From CAWHYG01 sp963833505 (lineage in GTDB: Bacteria; Eisenbacteria; RBG-16-71-46; CAIMUX01), in the NCBI GenBank assembly GCA_963833505.1, contig CAWHYG010000007.1, positions 2,294,001 to 2,358,000 of the forward strand: 64,000 nt of DNA, given 5' to 3'. Numbering within the stretch: the stretch's first letter is position 1; each line of letters begins with the position of its first letter. Below the pieces are notes generated by a model. The model had not been told where the DNA came from. It searched no databases and saw nothing but the letters and a program-made list of their open reading frames with translations. The position numbers and the translations under genes were made by a program. Shown one piece after another: positions 9,250 to 20,296 of the stretch.

Positions 9250-10502
9250 ACCGGAGCCCGCTTCCGGCAGATGGCGTGATGCGCCTTCAGGCGGATGGCG
9301 TTGATGCGGATGAACCCCAGCGCGTCGGTCTGGTCGAAGCCGCCGGCCGCGTCCATGCTCGAAAGCTCCTGGTCGTACAGCGAGCTCGGACTGTGGCGGG
9401 CCAGCGGATAGACTCCGCCCTTGTATAACTTGAGGATGACGTGGCCGTCGATCAGCTCCTGGCTCTTGGCCACGGCAGACATGAGGAAATCCATCTCGGG
9501 GCTGAACCAGAAACCGTTGTAGATGATCTCGGCCAGCTTCGCCGAGAGCATGTCGCGCAATCGCATCACCTCGCGATCCATGGCCAGGCCTTCGAGGTCG
9601 CGATGCGCGGTCATGAGGATGGTGCCGCCGGGGGTCTCGTAGACGCCGCGGGACTTCACTCCGACGAAGCGGTTCTCCACCATGTCGACGCGCCCGACGC
9701 CGTGCGCGGCCCCGATCCGATTGAGTTGTTGGAACAGCGCGAGGGCGCCCGTGACCGAGGTGTCATCATCGAGATTGGTGACCCGGGTCGGGATGCCGTC
9801 CTTGAAGTCGATGCGCAGATGCGCGGGCCGGTCGGGGGCGTCCTCCGGGTGGACGGTGCGCGAATAGACTTCCGGCGGAGCCACACGGTCCGGCTCCTCC
9901 AGGATGCCGGCCTCGTGACTGATGTGCAGGAGGTTGTCGTCTTCACTGTAGGGCCTGGCCACGGTGGACTTGACCTCGATGCCTTTCTGCTCGGCATAGC
10001 GGATCAGGTCGGTGCGGCCGCGGAAGGACGCGAGGAACTCGGGGTCCTTCCAGGGCGCGATGACCCGGATGTCCGGGTCGAGCGCGTAGTAAGCAAGCTC
10101 GAACCGGACCTGGTCGTTCCCTTTGCCGGTGGCGCCGTGGGAAACCCAGGGCGCCCTTTCGCGATGCGCCAAGGCGATCTGGTGTTTGGCAATCAAGGGC
10201 CGAGCGACCGCGGTTCCCAGGAGGTAGCGCCCCTCGTAGATCGCGTTGGCCGAGATCATGGGAAAGACGAAGTCGGTGACCAGTTCGTCCTTCAGATCCT
10301 CGATGCAGACCTTGGAGGCGCCGGCGGCCAGGGCCTTGCGCTCGGCTGCGGGCAGATCGTCGCTCTGGCCGACGTCGGCGATGTACGCGATCACCTCGTA
10401 GCCCTGGTCCACCAGCCAGGCCAGGATCACCGACGTGTCGAGGCCGCCGCTGTAGGCGAGAACCACCTTCTTGCCGTTCCCGTTCTTCCGGCTCGTTTCC
10501 AT
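9246..10502 (-). CDS. argG: argininosuccinate synthase
   Basis: A 418-residue cytoplasmic ligase joining citrulline and aspartate with ATP. The N-terminus carries the PP-loop KVVLAYSGGLDTSVIL. Other family segments are YIADVGQ, GATGKGNDQVRFE, KSTVARPYSEDDNLLHISHEAG, VENRFVGVKSRGVYETPGGTIL and YNGFWFSPE. The ATG at 10502 is preferred over an in-frame TTG one codon upstream, since the GGAGAGG site abuts the TTG. First gene of argG-argH-aminotransferase, opposite a LysR regulator. The leader region holds an unusual 25-bp repeat array. Confidence 0.95.
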   Translation of the reverse strand: METSRKNGNGKKVVLAYSGGLDTSVILAWLVDQGYEVIAYIADVGQSDDLPAAERKALAAGASKVCIEDLKDELVTDFVFPMISANAIYEGRYLLGTAVARPLIAKHQIALAHRERAPWVSHGATGKGNDQVRFELAYYALDPDIRVIAPWKDPEFLASFRGRTDLIRYAEQKGIEVKSTVARPYSEDDNLLHISHEAGILEEPDRVAPPEVYSRTVHPEDAPDRPAHLRIDFKDGIPTRVTNLDDDTSVTGALALFQQLNRIGAAHGVGRVDMVENRFVGVKSRGVYETPGGTILMTAHRDLEGLAMDREVMRLRDMLSAKLAEIIYNGFWFSPEMDFLMSAVAKSQELIDGHVILKLYKGGVYPLARHSPSSLYDQELSSMDAAGGFDQTDALGFIRINAIRLKAHHAICRKRAPV

Positions 10503-10530
10503 CAACCTCTCCCGTGGCTTTGTGGTCTCG

Positions 10531-10682
10531 GATCAGCAGCGCCGATTCAGGCCGAGATCGGGGGTGCCGATCCGCGCGGAGATCAGCGGTGCCGATCCGC
10601 TCCGAGATCCGAGGTGCCGATCCGTGTTGGGATCAGGGCCGCCGATCCGTGCGGAGATCAGGCCGGCGATCCGCGCCGAACA
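10531..10682. repeat. 25-bp tandem repeat array with GATC every 12-13 bp
   Basis: Repeat units related to GGTGCCGATCCGCGCGGAGA plus ATCAG start at 10541, 10566, 10591, 10616, 10641 and about 10665. Each unit contains two GATC words, giving eleven GATC at 10531, 10556, 10569, 10581, 10594, 10606, 10619, 10631, 10644, 10656 and 10668; the expected one at 10544 reads GATT. Many units have local dyad symmetry (TCCGCGCGGA). The array occupies the region where the argG promoter or leader must lie. Confidence 0.9.
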
Positions 10683-10711
10683 GGAGAGACTAGCCGGGCA
10701 GAAACAATTTG

Positions 10712-10742
10712 AATGATCGAATGATTTCAGTTATTGATCATT
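10712..10742. promoter_or_regulatory. inverted repeat, candidate LysR-type operator
   Basis: AATGATC (10712-10718) and GATCATT (10736-10742) form an inverted repeat in an AT-rich stretch directly before the LysR gene start. LysR-type regulators usually bind such dyads near their own divergent promoter. The ATG follows within 5 bases with no ribosome site, so the message could be leaderless. Confidence 0.5.
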
Positions 10743-10746
10743 TACA

Positions 10747-11610
10747 ATGAGTTTACTGGCTCCCGGCATCGAGGCCTTCATGGCCATCGTCCGGCAGGGA
10801 ACGGTGGTTGGCGCCGCCCGCGAGATCGGCCTTGGCCAGACGGGCGTCACCCAACGCATCCGCCTGCTGGAACGTCAGTTAGGCACAACCCTGTTCGTGC
10901 GGTCGCGCAAGGGCATGCGCCTGACCTCGGAAGGCGAGGCGCTGGTCCGTTGGTGCCAGCGGGTGGGAGATCTTGAAGGAGAGCTGCTGGCCCTGGTGCG
11001 ACGTGGTGGGTTGGCCCACGAGGTGCGCGTGACCCTGACCGGACCGTCGAGCGCCATGCGTTGCCGGGTCATCCCCCGTGCCGCGAGCGCACTCTCGCGA
11101 CTGCCCGCCGTCGCGCTGGCGTTCGACCTCGACGATGCCGGGACCGGACTCAATCGGTTGAAGACCGGCGCCGCCCAGCTCGCTGTGATCCCGCGAGAGG
11201 ACGTGGTCAACGAGCTCGACGCGAAGCCGATGGCTCCGCTGCGTCACCTACTGGTGGGGCCGGCAGGCTGGTCGGGACGCGACCCGGCCGCGCTCGTGGC
11301 TGCCGAGCGCATCATCGATTTCAACGAGCAGGACGATGCCACGTACGCGTTTCTCCGTCTCCACGGTCTTTTCGCCGGCGCGCGCCACCAACGCCATTTC
11401 GTGAACAACCCGGACGCCCTGGCCGAGCTCGTGGCCGCCGGATTGGGATACACGGTTCTGCCGGAGGAGTTCGCGGCCCCGATGCTGGCCGCCGGGAAGC
11501 TCGTAGATCTCTGCCCGGACCGCCACCTGGATCAGGAGCTGGCCCTGGCCTGGTATCCACGACACGAAATGCCGGCGTATTTCCGCGCTCTCATCGATGC
11601 CATCACCTGA
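10747..11610 (+). CDS. LysR-family transcriptional regulator (ArgP/IciA-like)
   Basis: A 287-residue regulator. Residues 5-65 are the winged HTH (EAFMAIVRQGTVVGAAREIG, QTGVTQRIRLLERQLGTTLFVR). The rest is a LysR substrate-binding domain with the late segment GLGYTVLPEEFAAPMLAAGKL. Divergent placement from argG, and similarity in the N- and C-terminal segments to ArgP/IciA (basic amino acid sensors), suggest control of the arginine operon by arginine or lysine. The start is fixed by the HTH, since the next ATG at 10783 would cut into it. The ligand is inferred, not shown. Confidence 0.85.
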   Translation: MSLLAPGIEAFMAIVRQGTVVGAAREIGLGQTGVTQRIRLLERQLGTTLFVRSRKGMRLTSEGEALVRWCQRVGDLEGELLALVRRGGLAHEVRVTLTGPSSAMRCRVIPRAASALSRLPAVALAFDLDDAGTGLNRLKTGAAQLAVIPREDVVNELDAKPMAPLRHLLVGPAGWSGRDPAALVAAERIIDFNEQDDATYAFLRLHGLFAGARHQRHFVNNPDALAELVAAGLGYTVLPEEFAAPMLAAGKLVDLCPDRHLDQELALAWYPRHEMPAYFRALIDAIT

Positions 11611-12005
11611 GAGGCTCAAGCGGCGGCGCTCCGCCGGCCTGACGCGGGCAGCCCCTGCAGTCACGATGAGCCGGAACGCGCTCGATCCGACCTGGGACTG
11701 CCACAAGAGACGGCTACAGGATATAAACTGGCCTGCCCCATGGGCTTGCGCTCGCTCTCGAAGGATCGGCCGGGGACCCATCATCTCCTGGCGAGGGCTG
11801 GAGAGGCCGATGAGATGCCTCGCACCATCTAAGACTGAGAATAACACTCAAATTAGTTGACTTCTGGGGTGAAACCTGCTAAGGTTCTCAGAATGGGACG
11901 GATAGAGTTTCGGCCCGACGTCATCGCCTCGCAACAGCCGGACCTGTTCCGTCGGATTCGATTGGACTCGAAGGGACAACATCATCATCTCAGGGGAGTG
12001 GTTGT
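11611..12005. other. intergenic region with sedolisin-gene promoter
   Basis: No gene recognised in these 395 bases. The useful content is the promoter at 11857-11885 and a transcript leader of about 110 bases with an AGGGGAG ribosome site before 12006. Confidence 0.45.
11857..11885 (+). promoter_or_regulatory. sigma-70-like promoter
   Basis: TTGACT, a 17-base spacer and TAAGGT, with an adjoining TG one base upstream of the -10 (extended -10). It would drive the sedolisin lipoprotein gene. Confidence 0.5.
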
Positions 12006-13238
12006 ATGAAAATGAGGCTACTGGCCGGTTTCGCGGCCGCATTGCTCGCGGTTTTGGTGGTCTCCGGGTGCGGGAAGAACGACGCGTCCCGGATCACGAC
12101 ACCGTCCACATCGAGCCCGACGGCCTTGGCGGCCGGTCAGGGCATGTCCTTGCAGAACGACCCGAATCTCTATGTTCCGGAATCGTCCGTGCCCCGGTCC
12201 GGAGAGATGCACACCAACCACATCATCTACATCGGGCAGACCGGGCAGATGACTCCGCTGCTCGCTCCCGGGGGCTATGGCCCATCGCAGATCCGGACCG
12301 CGTACAACATTCCCTCCGTGGGCGGCTCCGGCACCATCGTGATCGTGGACGCGTATGACGACCCGTACGCCCTCCAGGATTTCAACGCCTTCTCGATGCA
12401 GTACGGCCTTCCTCTGCAGAATTCGCTCAACCCGACCTCGCCGGGCAACAAGGTGTTCCAGGTCGTGTATGCCTCGGGCACGAAGCCGGCCTACAACTCC
12501 GGTTGGAGCCAGGAAGAGGCCCTCGATGTCGAGTGGTCCCACGCCATGGCGCCCAACGCCAAGATCGTCCTGCTCGAGGCTGCGTCGAACAGTTACAACG
12601 ATCTCTTCACCGCGGACGACAAGGCCGCTACCATCGTGGGCGCCCAGCAGTGCTCGAATAGCTGGGGCGGCGGCGAGGATCCCAGCGAGGGAAGCTGGGA
12701 TACCCATTACAACCACCCGGGCGTGGTTTATCTCGCCTCCGGCGGTGACTCGGGCGGCCAACAGGGATACCCGGCGGCCTCGCCCTACGTGATCGCGGTC
12801 GGCGGCACCTCGCTTCACCTGGACGGATCCAATCACCGCACCAGCGAGACGGTTTGGAGCGACACCGGCTGCGGCCCCAGCGCCTACGAGTCCCGTCCGA
12901 CCTATCAGAACGGCGTGGCCAACGTCGTCGGCAACCAGCGCGGCATCGATGACATTTCGGCGGTGGCCGATCCGTACACCGGCGTCGCGGTGCGTTGGCA
13001 CGGAGGCTGGTACGTGTTCGGCGGCACCAGCGTGTCCAGCCCGGTGATGGCGGGCATCATCAACAACGCTGGCAAGAAACTCGGCAGCGCTCCGGCCGAG
13101 AACACCTACATCTACAGCGGCCTCGGCGGCGCGAACTACTACGACGTCACCAGCGGCAGCGCGGGTGCCTACCCCGGCAAGGTCGGGTACGACTTCCCGA
13201 CCGGCGTCGGCGCCCCCGCGGGCGTCGCCGGGTACTAG
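12006..13238 (+). CDS. sedolisin-type (S53) serine-carboxyl peptidase, lipoprotein
   Basis: A 410-residue protease. The signal peptide ends in LAVLVVSGC, a lipobox with Cys22. Catalytic segments of family S53 are present: SQEEALDVEWSH (Glu170 and Asp174, spaced as in kumamolisin), ASGGDSGGQQGYPAASP (oxyanion Asp248) and GGTSVSSPVMAG (nucleophile Ser342). The usual long N-terminal propeptide is almost absent; only about 65 residues separate the lipobox from the catalytic domain. The protein is expected to be anchored to a membrane and to face outside. It appears monocistronic, with its own promoter and terminator. Confidence 0.88.
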   Translation: MKMRLLAGFAAALLAVLVVSGCGKNDASRITTPSTSSPTALAAGQGMSLQNDPNLYVPESSVPRSGEMHTNHIIYIGQTGQMTPLLAPGGYGPSQIRTAYNIPSVGGSGTIVIVDAYDDPYALQDFNAFSMQYGLPLQNSLNPTSPGNKVFQVVYASGTKPAYNSGWSQEEALDVEWSHAMAPNAKIVLLEAASNSYNDLFTADDKAATIVGAQQCSNSWGGGEDPSEGSWDTHYNHPGVVYLASGGDSGGQQGYPAASPYVIAVGGTSLHLDGSNHRTSETVWSDTGCGPSAYESRPTYQNGVANVVGNQRGIDDISAVADPYTGVAVRWHGGWYVFGGTSVSSPVMAGIINNAGKKLGSAPAENTYIYSGLGGANYYDVTSGSAGAYPGKVGYDFPTGVGAPAGVAGY

Positions 13239-13294
13239 AGAGCGGACCCTTCCGATCGGCTCTGCCGGTTTCTGGAAGCGAGCCCGTGTGATCG

Positions 13295-13330
13295 AAGAGC
13301 CTCCGGCCCCTTGGCCGGGGGCTTCTTCCT
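13295..13330 (+). terminator. intrinsic-type terminator after sedolisin gene
   Basis: GAAGAGCCTCCGGCC and GGCCGGGGGCTTCTTC pair around a CCTT loop with one mismatch and one bulge, about 55 bases after the stop codon. The T-tract is weak. Confidence 0.6.
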
Positions 13331-13357
13331 GGCTTGCCGGTTAAGGGTTCGCCGATC

Positions 13358-13378
13358 GTGAGTGAGTGAGTGAGTGAT
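13358..13378. repeat. GTGA microsatellite
   Basis: Five consecutive GTGA tetranucleotides in the intergenic region 13239-13543. No coding significance seen. Confidence 0.8.
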
Positions 13379-13446
13379 CAGATAGGCGTCGCCGAGCCTC
13401 GAAATCGGCGTCAGCGTCCAAGGGCGACATCGACCTGCCGCTCTCC

Positions 13447-13475
13447 TTGACAAAACGTTCCCTTTGGTGTAGCGT
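13447..13475 (+). promoter_or_regulatory. sigma-70-like promoter
   Basis: A perfect TTGACA, a 17-base spacer and TAGCGT, 68 bases before the start of the tandem-repeat propeller gene. Confidence 0.5.
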
Positions 13476-13543
13476 CCCTAATGTTAGATCTTCACGGGCA
13501 CTTATGATCAGCGCCTCTCGGCCGTGACTCAAGGAGATGGCCC

Positions 13544-16042
13544 ATGCCTGCTCTCTTGGAGCGGTTTCCTCACGATGCCACCAGGAACCCATCAAGAGCT
13601 CGTTCAGCGGGTTCCCGCGCGCTCGGCCTGGCCGCGCACCTCAGTCGGCGCGCCTGCAATGGGAGGACCGCTGCCCTTCTGGCCCTGGCGCTCGCGACCT
13701 CGGGCGCCGGTAGAGCGTGCGCCCAGGCCGTGGACCCGAATCTCTGGATCACGAACGGCGACGTCAATACCGTGGTGCGGAACGGGAACTCCATCTACGT
13801 TGGAGGATCGTTTTCACTGGCCGGCCCGGCCACGGGTGGCGGCGTTCCGATCGATGCCGGGGGTGGGGTCCCGCTCCCGGGGTTCCCGAAGGTCGAGGGA
13901 GTGGTGGTGGCGGTTGCTCCCGACGGGATCGGGGGCTGGTACATCGGGGGAGACTTCAGCGCGGTCGGAGGAGTCGCTCGCTCGAACGTGGCGCACGTTG
14001 CTTCCGACCTGACGGTCACCGCCTGGAATCCAAATGCCGATGGCAGCGTCGATGCCCTGGTTCTGAGCGGCTCGACGGTGTACGCGGGCGGGGGCTTCTG
14101 GACGATCGCCGGGCAGGCGCGGAGCCACCTCGCGGCGCTGGATGCGACGAGCGGGGCGGCCACTGACTGGAATCCTGGCGCCAATGGCGATGTTTACGCC
14201 CTCTCGGTGAGCGGCTCGACGGTGTACGCGGGCGGAAACTTCTGGATGATCGGCGGCCAGACGCGGAACTACCTCGCGGCGCTGGATGCCGCGAGCGGGG
14301 CGGCCACCGACTGGAATCCGAACGCCGATGCGGATGTCCTCGCCCTCGCGGTGAACGGCTCGACGGTGTACGCGAGCGGATACTTCGCCACGATCGGAGG
14401 CCAGACGCGGAACTACCTCGCGGCGCTGGATGCCACGAGCGGGGCGGCCACCGCTTGGAATCCGAACGCCGATTCGCCTGTCTTCGCCATCGCGGTGAAC
14501 GGCTCGACGGTGTGCGCGGGCGGGGACTTCACCACGATCGGCGGCCAGGCGCGAAACTACATCGCGGCGCTGGATGCCACGAGCGGGGCGGCCAATGCCT
14601 GGAATCCGAATGCCGATAGCGACGTCTGGGCACTCGCGGTGAGCGGATCAACGGTGTACGCCGGCGGGGAATTCACCACGATCGGGGGCCAGGCGCGGAA
14701 CTACCTCGCGGCGCTGGATGTCACGAGCGGGGCGGCCACGGCCTGGAATCCGACGGCCAATGACGCCGTCGACGCGCTCTGTGTGAGCGGCTCGACGGTA
14801 TACGCGGGCGGGTACTTCACCTCGGTCGGCGACGAGACGCGCAACAACATCGCGGCACTGGATGCGACCAGCGGAGCTGCCACCGCCTGGAATCCGAATG
14901 CCGACGGCGATGTCCAGGCCATCCTGGTCAACGGCTCGACGGTATACGCCGGCGGGGACTTCACCACGATCGGCGGCAAGGCGCGGAACTCACTCGCGGC
15001 GCTGGACGCGACGACCGGGGTGGCCACGACTTGGAATCCGAATGCCAACAGCAGTGTCGACGCCCTCTGGGCGAGCGGCTCGACGGTGTACGCAGGCGGG
15101 TTTTTCGCTTCGATCGGCGGCCAGCCTCGGAACTACCTCGCGGCGCTGGATGGGACGACCGGAGCGGCCACGGCCTGGAATCCGAACGCCAATTCGGCGG
15201 TCTTCGCCGTCTGGGTGAACGGCCCGACGGTCTACGCGGGCGGGGATTTCACCACGATCGGCGGCGTGGCGAGGAACTACCTCGCGGCGCTGGATGCGAC
15301 CAGCGGGGCGGCCACGGCCTGGAATCCGAATGCCGATGGCAGCGTCGATGCCCTGGTTCTGAGCGGCTCGACGGTGTACGCGGGAGGGGGCTTCAGCTCG
15401 ATCGGCGGTCAGACGCGGAACGACATCGCGGCGCTGGATGCGACCAGCGGGGCGGCCACCGGGTGGAATCCGAATGCCGATGGCGTTGTCTACGCCCTCT
15501 CGGCGAGCGCATCGATGGTGTATGCGGGTGGGTGGTTCTCCTCGATCGGCGGCCAGGCGCGGAGCTGCATCGCGGCGCTGGATGCGACCAGCGGGGCAGC
15601 CTCCGACTGGGATCCGAGCGCGGATTCCTATGTCCGGGCCCTCTCGGTGAGCGGTACGACGGTGTACGCGGGCGGGGACTTCACCACGATCGGCGGGCTG
15701 ATTCAGCCCTACTTCGCGGGCATCTCCGGGGACGTTTCGTCGGTCCCTCCGGGATTGGATGATCCCATGCCGACGAGCCTCGAGGTCATGCCGAACCCGG
15801 TTCACGGCCGGGTCACCGTTGCGTTCCGTCTCCACGCTGCGGCGGCGGTTGGACTCGAGGCGTACGATGTGAGCGGCCGGCAGGTCTGGAGTTCCTCGGC
15901 CACGATGCTCGGTCCGGGCCGACAGACGCTGAGCTGGGACGGCCGGCGAGATCCAGACAAAGCAAGGCGATCCGGGGTGTACTTTCTTCGGCTCCACGGC
16001 ACGGGGATCGACCTCACGCGGCGGGTGGTGCTCCTCGATTGA
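13544..16042 (+). CDS. secreted tandem-repeat beta-propeller protein with FlgD-like C-terminus
   Basis: An 832-residue protein with an Arg-rich long signal region ending near RACAQAVDPN. It is followed by one divergent and twelve regular units of the type WNPNADGSVDALVLSGSTVY AGG.FTTIGGQ.RNYLAALD, each exactly 48 residues. The pattern is that of delta-60/DUF5122-like propeller blades. Residues about 745-832 form a FlgD-like C-terminal domain (LEVMPNPVHGRVTVAFRL, YDVSGRQVW, GVYFLRL). The ATG at 13544 has an AAGGAG site six bases before it. Molecular role is unknown; its C-terminus matches the export/sorting domain of the other secreted proteins here. Confidence 0.87.
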   Translation: MPALLERFPHDATRNPSRARSAGSRALGLAAHLSRRACNGRTAALLALALATSGAGRACAQAVDPNLWITNGDVNTVVRNGNSIYVGGSFSLAGPATGGGVPIDAGGGVPLPGFPKVEGVVVAVAPDGIGGWYIGGDFSAVGGVARSNVAHVASDLTVTAWNPNADGSVDALVLSGSTVYAGGGFWTIAGQARSHLAALDATSGAATDWNPGANGDVYALSVSGSTVYAGGNFWMIGGQTRNYLAALDAASGAATDWNPNADADVLALAVNGSTVYASGYFATIGGQTRNYLAALDATSGAATAWNPNADSPVFAIAVNGSTVCAGGDFTTIGGQARNYIAALDATSGAANAWNPNADSDVWALAVSGSTVYAGGEFTTIGGQARNYLAALDVTSGAATAWNPTANDAVDALCVSGSTVYAGGYFTSVGDETRNNIAALDATSGAATAWNPNADGDVQAILVNGSTVYAGGDFTTIGGKARNSLAALDATTGVATTWNPNANSSVDALWASGSTVYAGGFFASIGGQPRNYLAALDGTTGAATAWNPNANSAVFAVWVNGPTVYAGGDFTTIGGVARNYLAALDATSGAATAWNPNADGSVDALVLSGSTVYAGGGFSSIGGQTRNDIAALDATSGAATGWNPNADGVVYALSASASMVYAGGWFSSIGGQARSCIAALDATSGAASDWDPSADSYVRALSVSGTTVYAGGDFTTIGGLIQPYFAGISGDVSSVPPGLDDPMPTSLEVMPNPVHGRVTVAFRLHAAAAVGLEAYDVSGRQVWSSSATMLGPGRQTLSWDGRRDPDKARRSGVYFLRLHGTGIDLTRRVVLLD
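14024..15751. repeat. twelve 144-bp tandem units within the propeller gene
   Basis: The TGGAATC/TGGGATC word encoding Trp-Asn/Asp-Pro recurs at 14024, 14168, 14312 and then every 144 bases to 15608 with no insertion or deletion. Confidence 0.9.
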
Positions 16043-16218
16043 GTCGATGCCGGGGCCGCGCGAACGGGAGACGGGCCGCCCTGGCCTCCCGCATTCGCAC
16101 GGTTGCGGTTCGCCGGCCGCTTCGCCCAGCTCATGCCTTGGGGGCGCTCGGTCCGCTTTTCCGAAGTCCGATCTGCCAGCGGGACCGGAAATGCCTTCTT
16201 GCCTGTTCACATCACGCG

Positions 16219-18416
<2,198 letters not shown>

Positions 18417-18420
<4 letters not shown>

Positions 18421-18824
18421 AGTTTCTCACTCCTTTCGTTCGTTCGTCCGGAGCACTCCAGGCAGACGCCATAGAACTCCATGGTATGGCGGTTGACCAG
18501 GTGACCGGTCTCCTCTTCGACAGATTTCTCGAGGCCCGTCCTGACGCGGGTCGGGAGGTCGAAGATCCTGTGGCATTTTTCGCAGATGAAGTGGTAGTGC
18601 CTCTGCTCGAGGGTCAGTCCGAAGCGGCTCTCGCTCGTGCCGAAGGGCAGCTCGCAGAGCGTGCCGGCTGCTGTGAGGGTCTTGAGGGTTCGGTAGACGG
18701 TGGCCAGGCTCACGCGCGGGTGCTTGCTTCTGAGCCGGGCGTGGATCCAGTCCACGGTGGGATGGACCGGGTTCTCCCTGAGGATGTCCACGATGTCCTC
18801 GCGGTATTTGAAAGGCTTGGGCAT
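18417..18824 (-). CDS. Fur-family regulator (PerR-like)
   Basis: A repressor of about 135 residues. The winged helix covers HPTVDWIHARLRSKHPRVSLATVYRTLKTL. The metal-binding part shows HYHFICEKCHRIFDL and a second Cys pair GVCLEC, which together form the structural zinc site (CxxC twice). Being first in an operon with katG points to a PerR role (peroxide sensing) rather than iron uptake. A TTG at 18854 is in frame but lies only two bases from the operator, so the ATG at 18824 is preferred. Confidence 0.88.
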
Positions 18825-18855
18825 GAGGGACTTTTCGCCGAGGCAACGGAACAAC

Positions 18856-18874
18856 GATAACGATAATCGTTATC
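18856..18874. promoter_or_regulatory. perfect 19-bp Fur/PerR box
   Basis: GATAACGATAATCGTTATC is a 9-1-9 perfect palindrome, 17 of 19 bases equal to the classical Fur box consensus. On the minus strand it lies between TTGCCA (-35-like) and TATCGT (-10-like), spaced 17 bases, so binding would block the fur-katG promoter. Confidence 0.85.
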
Positions 18875-19075
18875 CTTGGCAAAAGTCCAGTGCCTGGTCT
18901 CATAGAGACGCAAGTCCCGGTTGGGGCGGTGGAGCGGTGGTTGGAGCGCGGTGGAGCGGTTCGGCGGTTCGGTTGGATCCTGTGGGTTGCGGCTGAAAGA
19001 GAGAATCTCGGTTCGGCGGCTGGCACGCCTTCTGCGGGGGACACCTCCGGGTTGACCTTCCAGCTCGGTCGGAGG

Positions 19076-20281
19076 TCACCTGGGCGTTCGCGACCAGACC
19101 CTCTCTTTCGGACCGAGCAGACCGCTCAACGTGATCCAGGTCAGCTTCGCGACCACGGCGGGAGTTCCCAGGAGAAGCAATGTCCGGCGCCGGGTCAAAC
19201 CCAGCCCGATGACGCCGAGAAGAACATAGGCCAGGAACGCCGCCGCGATCGCCGCCGTGCCCGCCATCAAGGCCAGGGAGGCGCCGCCCGGCTCCAAGAG
19301 ACGGCTCCCCAGCGCCATCGAAAATGCGGCCAGAAGGGCCATGATGGCCAAAGGCCGGCTCTGGGCCAGGAAGGTCCAGCCCAGGTCCACCCATGCCCAC
19401 CGTCGAAGCCTGATTCCGTTTCGGATCAACCCCAACGCCCGCATCCGTCCCAGCTCGAAGTTGCCATTCGACCATCGGGTGCGCTGCACCCGGAGCTGCC
19501 TGAGATCATGGGGAAACGCCGATCGAACCGCGGTTTCGGGCACGAAGTGGACGCGGAATCCGGCCTGGGCCAGGGCCACCGTGTATTCGGAGTCCTCCGT
19601 GATCGAATGGCCTTGCCAGGGGCAACGCTCGAGCACGTCGCTCTGAACGACCATACCGGTTCCCCGGAGAAACACGCCGGCCCCGAGCCGGGATTTCGGC
19701 GCGTAGAAGAACCGGTTCTCGATGTTGTTGCCCACGGCCAAAGCGAAGCTGATGACCGACTCGTCCGGGTTTGAAGCCACATAGGCGGATTGAAGGACCC
19801 TCTCCCCGGCGCGCAGTCGGGCATCAAAGGCCCGGAGGGCGTCCCGATCCAGGGCGGAGTCGGCATCCAGGACCACGACCGCGTCATGGCCTCCCAGCCC
19901 GACCTTCGCGAATGCGAAATCGAGCGCGCATCCCTTGCCCGGATTTCCCGGGTCGGATCGTTCCTGACAATCGGCTCCCCAGGATCGGGCGATCTCCGCC
20001 GTGCGATCCGCGCAGTTGTCGGCGATGACCACGACCTTGTACAACCGTTTCGGGTAGTCGAGGCCCCGGCACGATCGAAGGGCCTGGGGCAGCACTCGCT
20101 CTTCGTCGTGCGCGGGAATCAGGATGAGAAAGGAATTCCTGGGCGCGAGATTCGCCCTCCGGCGCGAACGGGGCAGGAGGACCGCCGCAATGGCCAGCGA
20201 CCAGTAGTACAAGACCACGGTTCCGCCCGCGAGAAGGAAGCAGAAGCTGCCTGCGTTCAACACGGCGGCAAGAACGTTCAT
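19076..20281 (-). CDS. GT2 family processive-type glycosyltransferase
   Basis: A 401-residue membrane glycosyltransferase. N-terminal membrane segment at about 10-36. The GT2 domain carries ILIPAHDEERVL, VVVLDADSAL (DxD), ITEDSEYT (TED) and QRTRWSNGN (Q..RW), the motif set of cellulose/hyaluronan-synthase-like enzymes. Three hydrophobic segments follow at about 300-385. Last gene of the long minus-strand exopolysaccharide operon, 15 bases after the preceding GT2 gene. It likely builds or polymerises the exported polysaccharide on the cytoplasmic face; sugar specificity is not predictable. Confidence 0.88.
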   Translation of the reverse strand: MNVLAAVLNAGSFCFLLAGGTVVLYYWSLAIAAVLLPRSRRRANLAPRNSFLILIPAHDEERVLPQALRSCRGLDYPKRLYKVVVIADNCADRTAEIARSWGADCQERSDPGNPGKGCALDFAFAKVGLGGHDAVVVLDADSALDRDALRAFDARLRAGERVLQSAYVASNPDESVISFALAVGNNIENRFFYAPKSRLGAGVFLRGTGMVVQSDVLERCPWQGHSITEDSEYTVALAQAGFRVHFVPETAVRSAFPHDLRQLRVQRTRWSNGNFELGRMRALGLIRNGIRLRRWAWVDLGWTFLAQSRPLAIMALLAAFSMALGSRLLEPGGASLALMAGTAAIAAAFLAYVLLGVIGLGLTRRRTLLLLGTPAVVAKLTWITLSGLLGPKERVWSRTPR

Positions 20282-20296
20282 AGGCCGGGATCCATC

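Noticed and set aside
10531..10682. Possible CRISPR or T-box leader before argG
   Set aside because: There are no spacers, the unit is only 25 bases, and no T-box specifier or antiterminator motif is visible.
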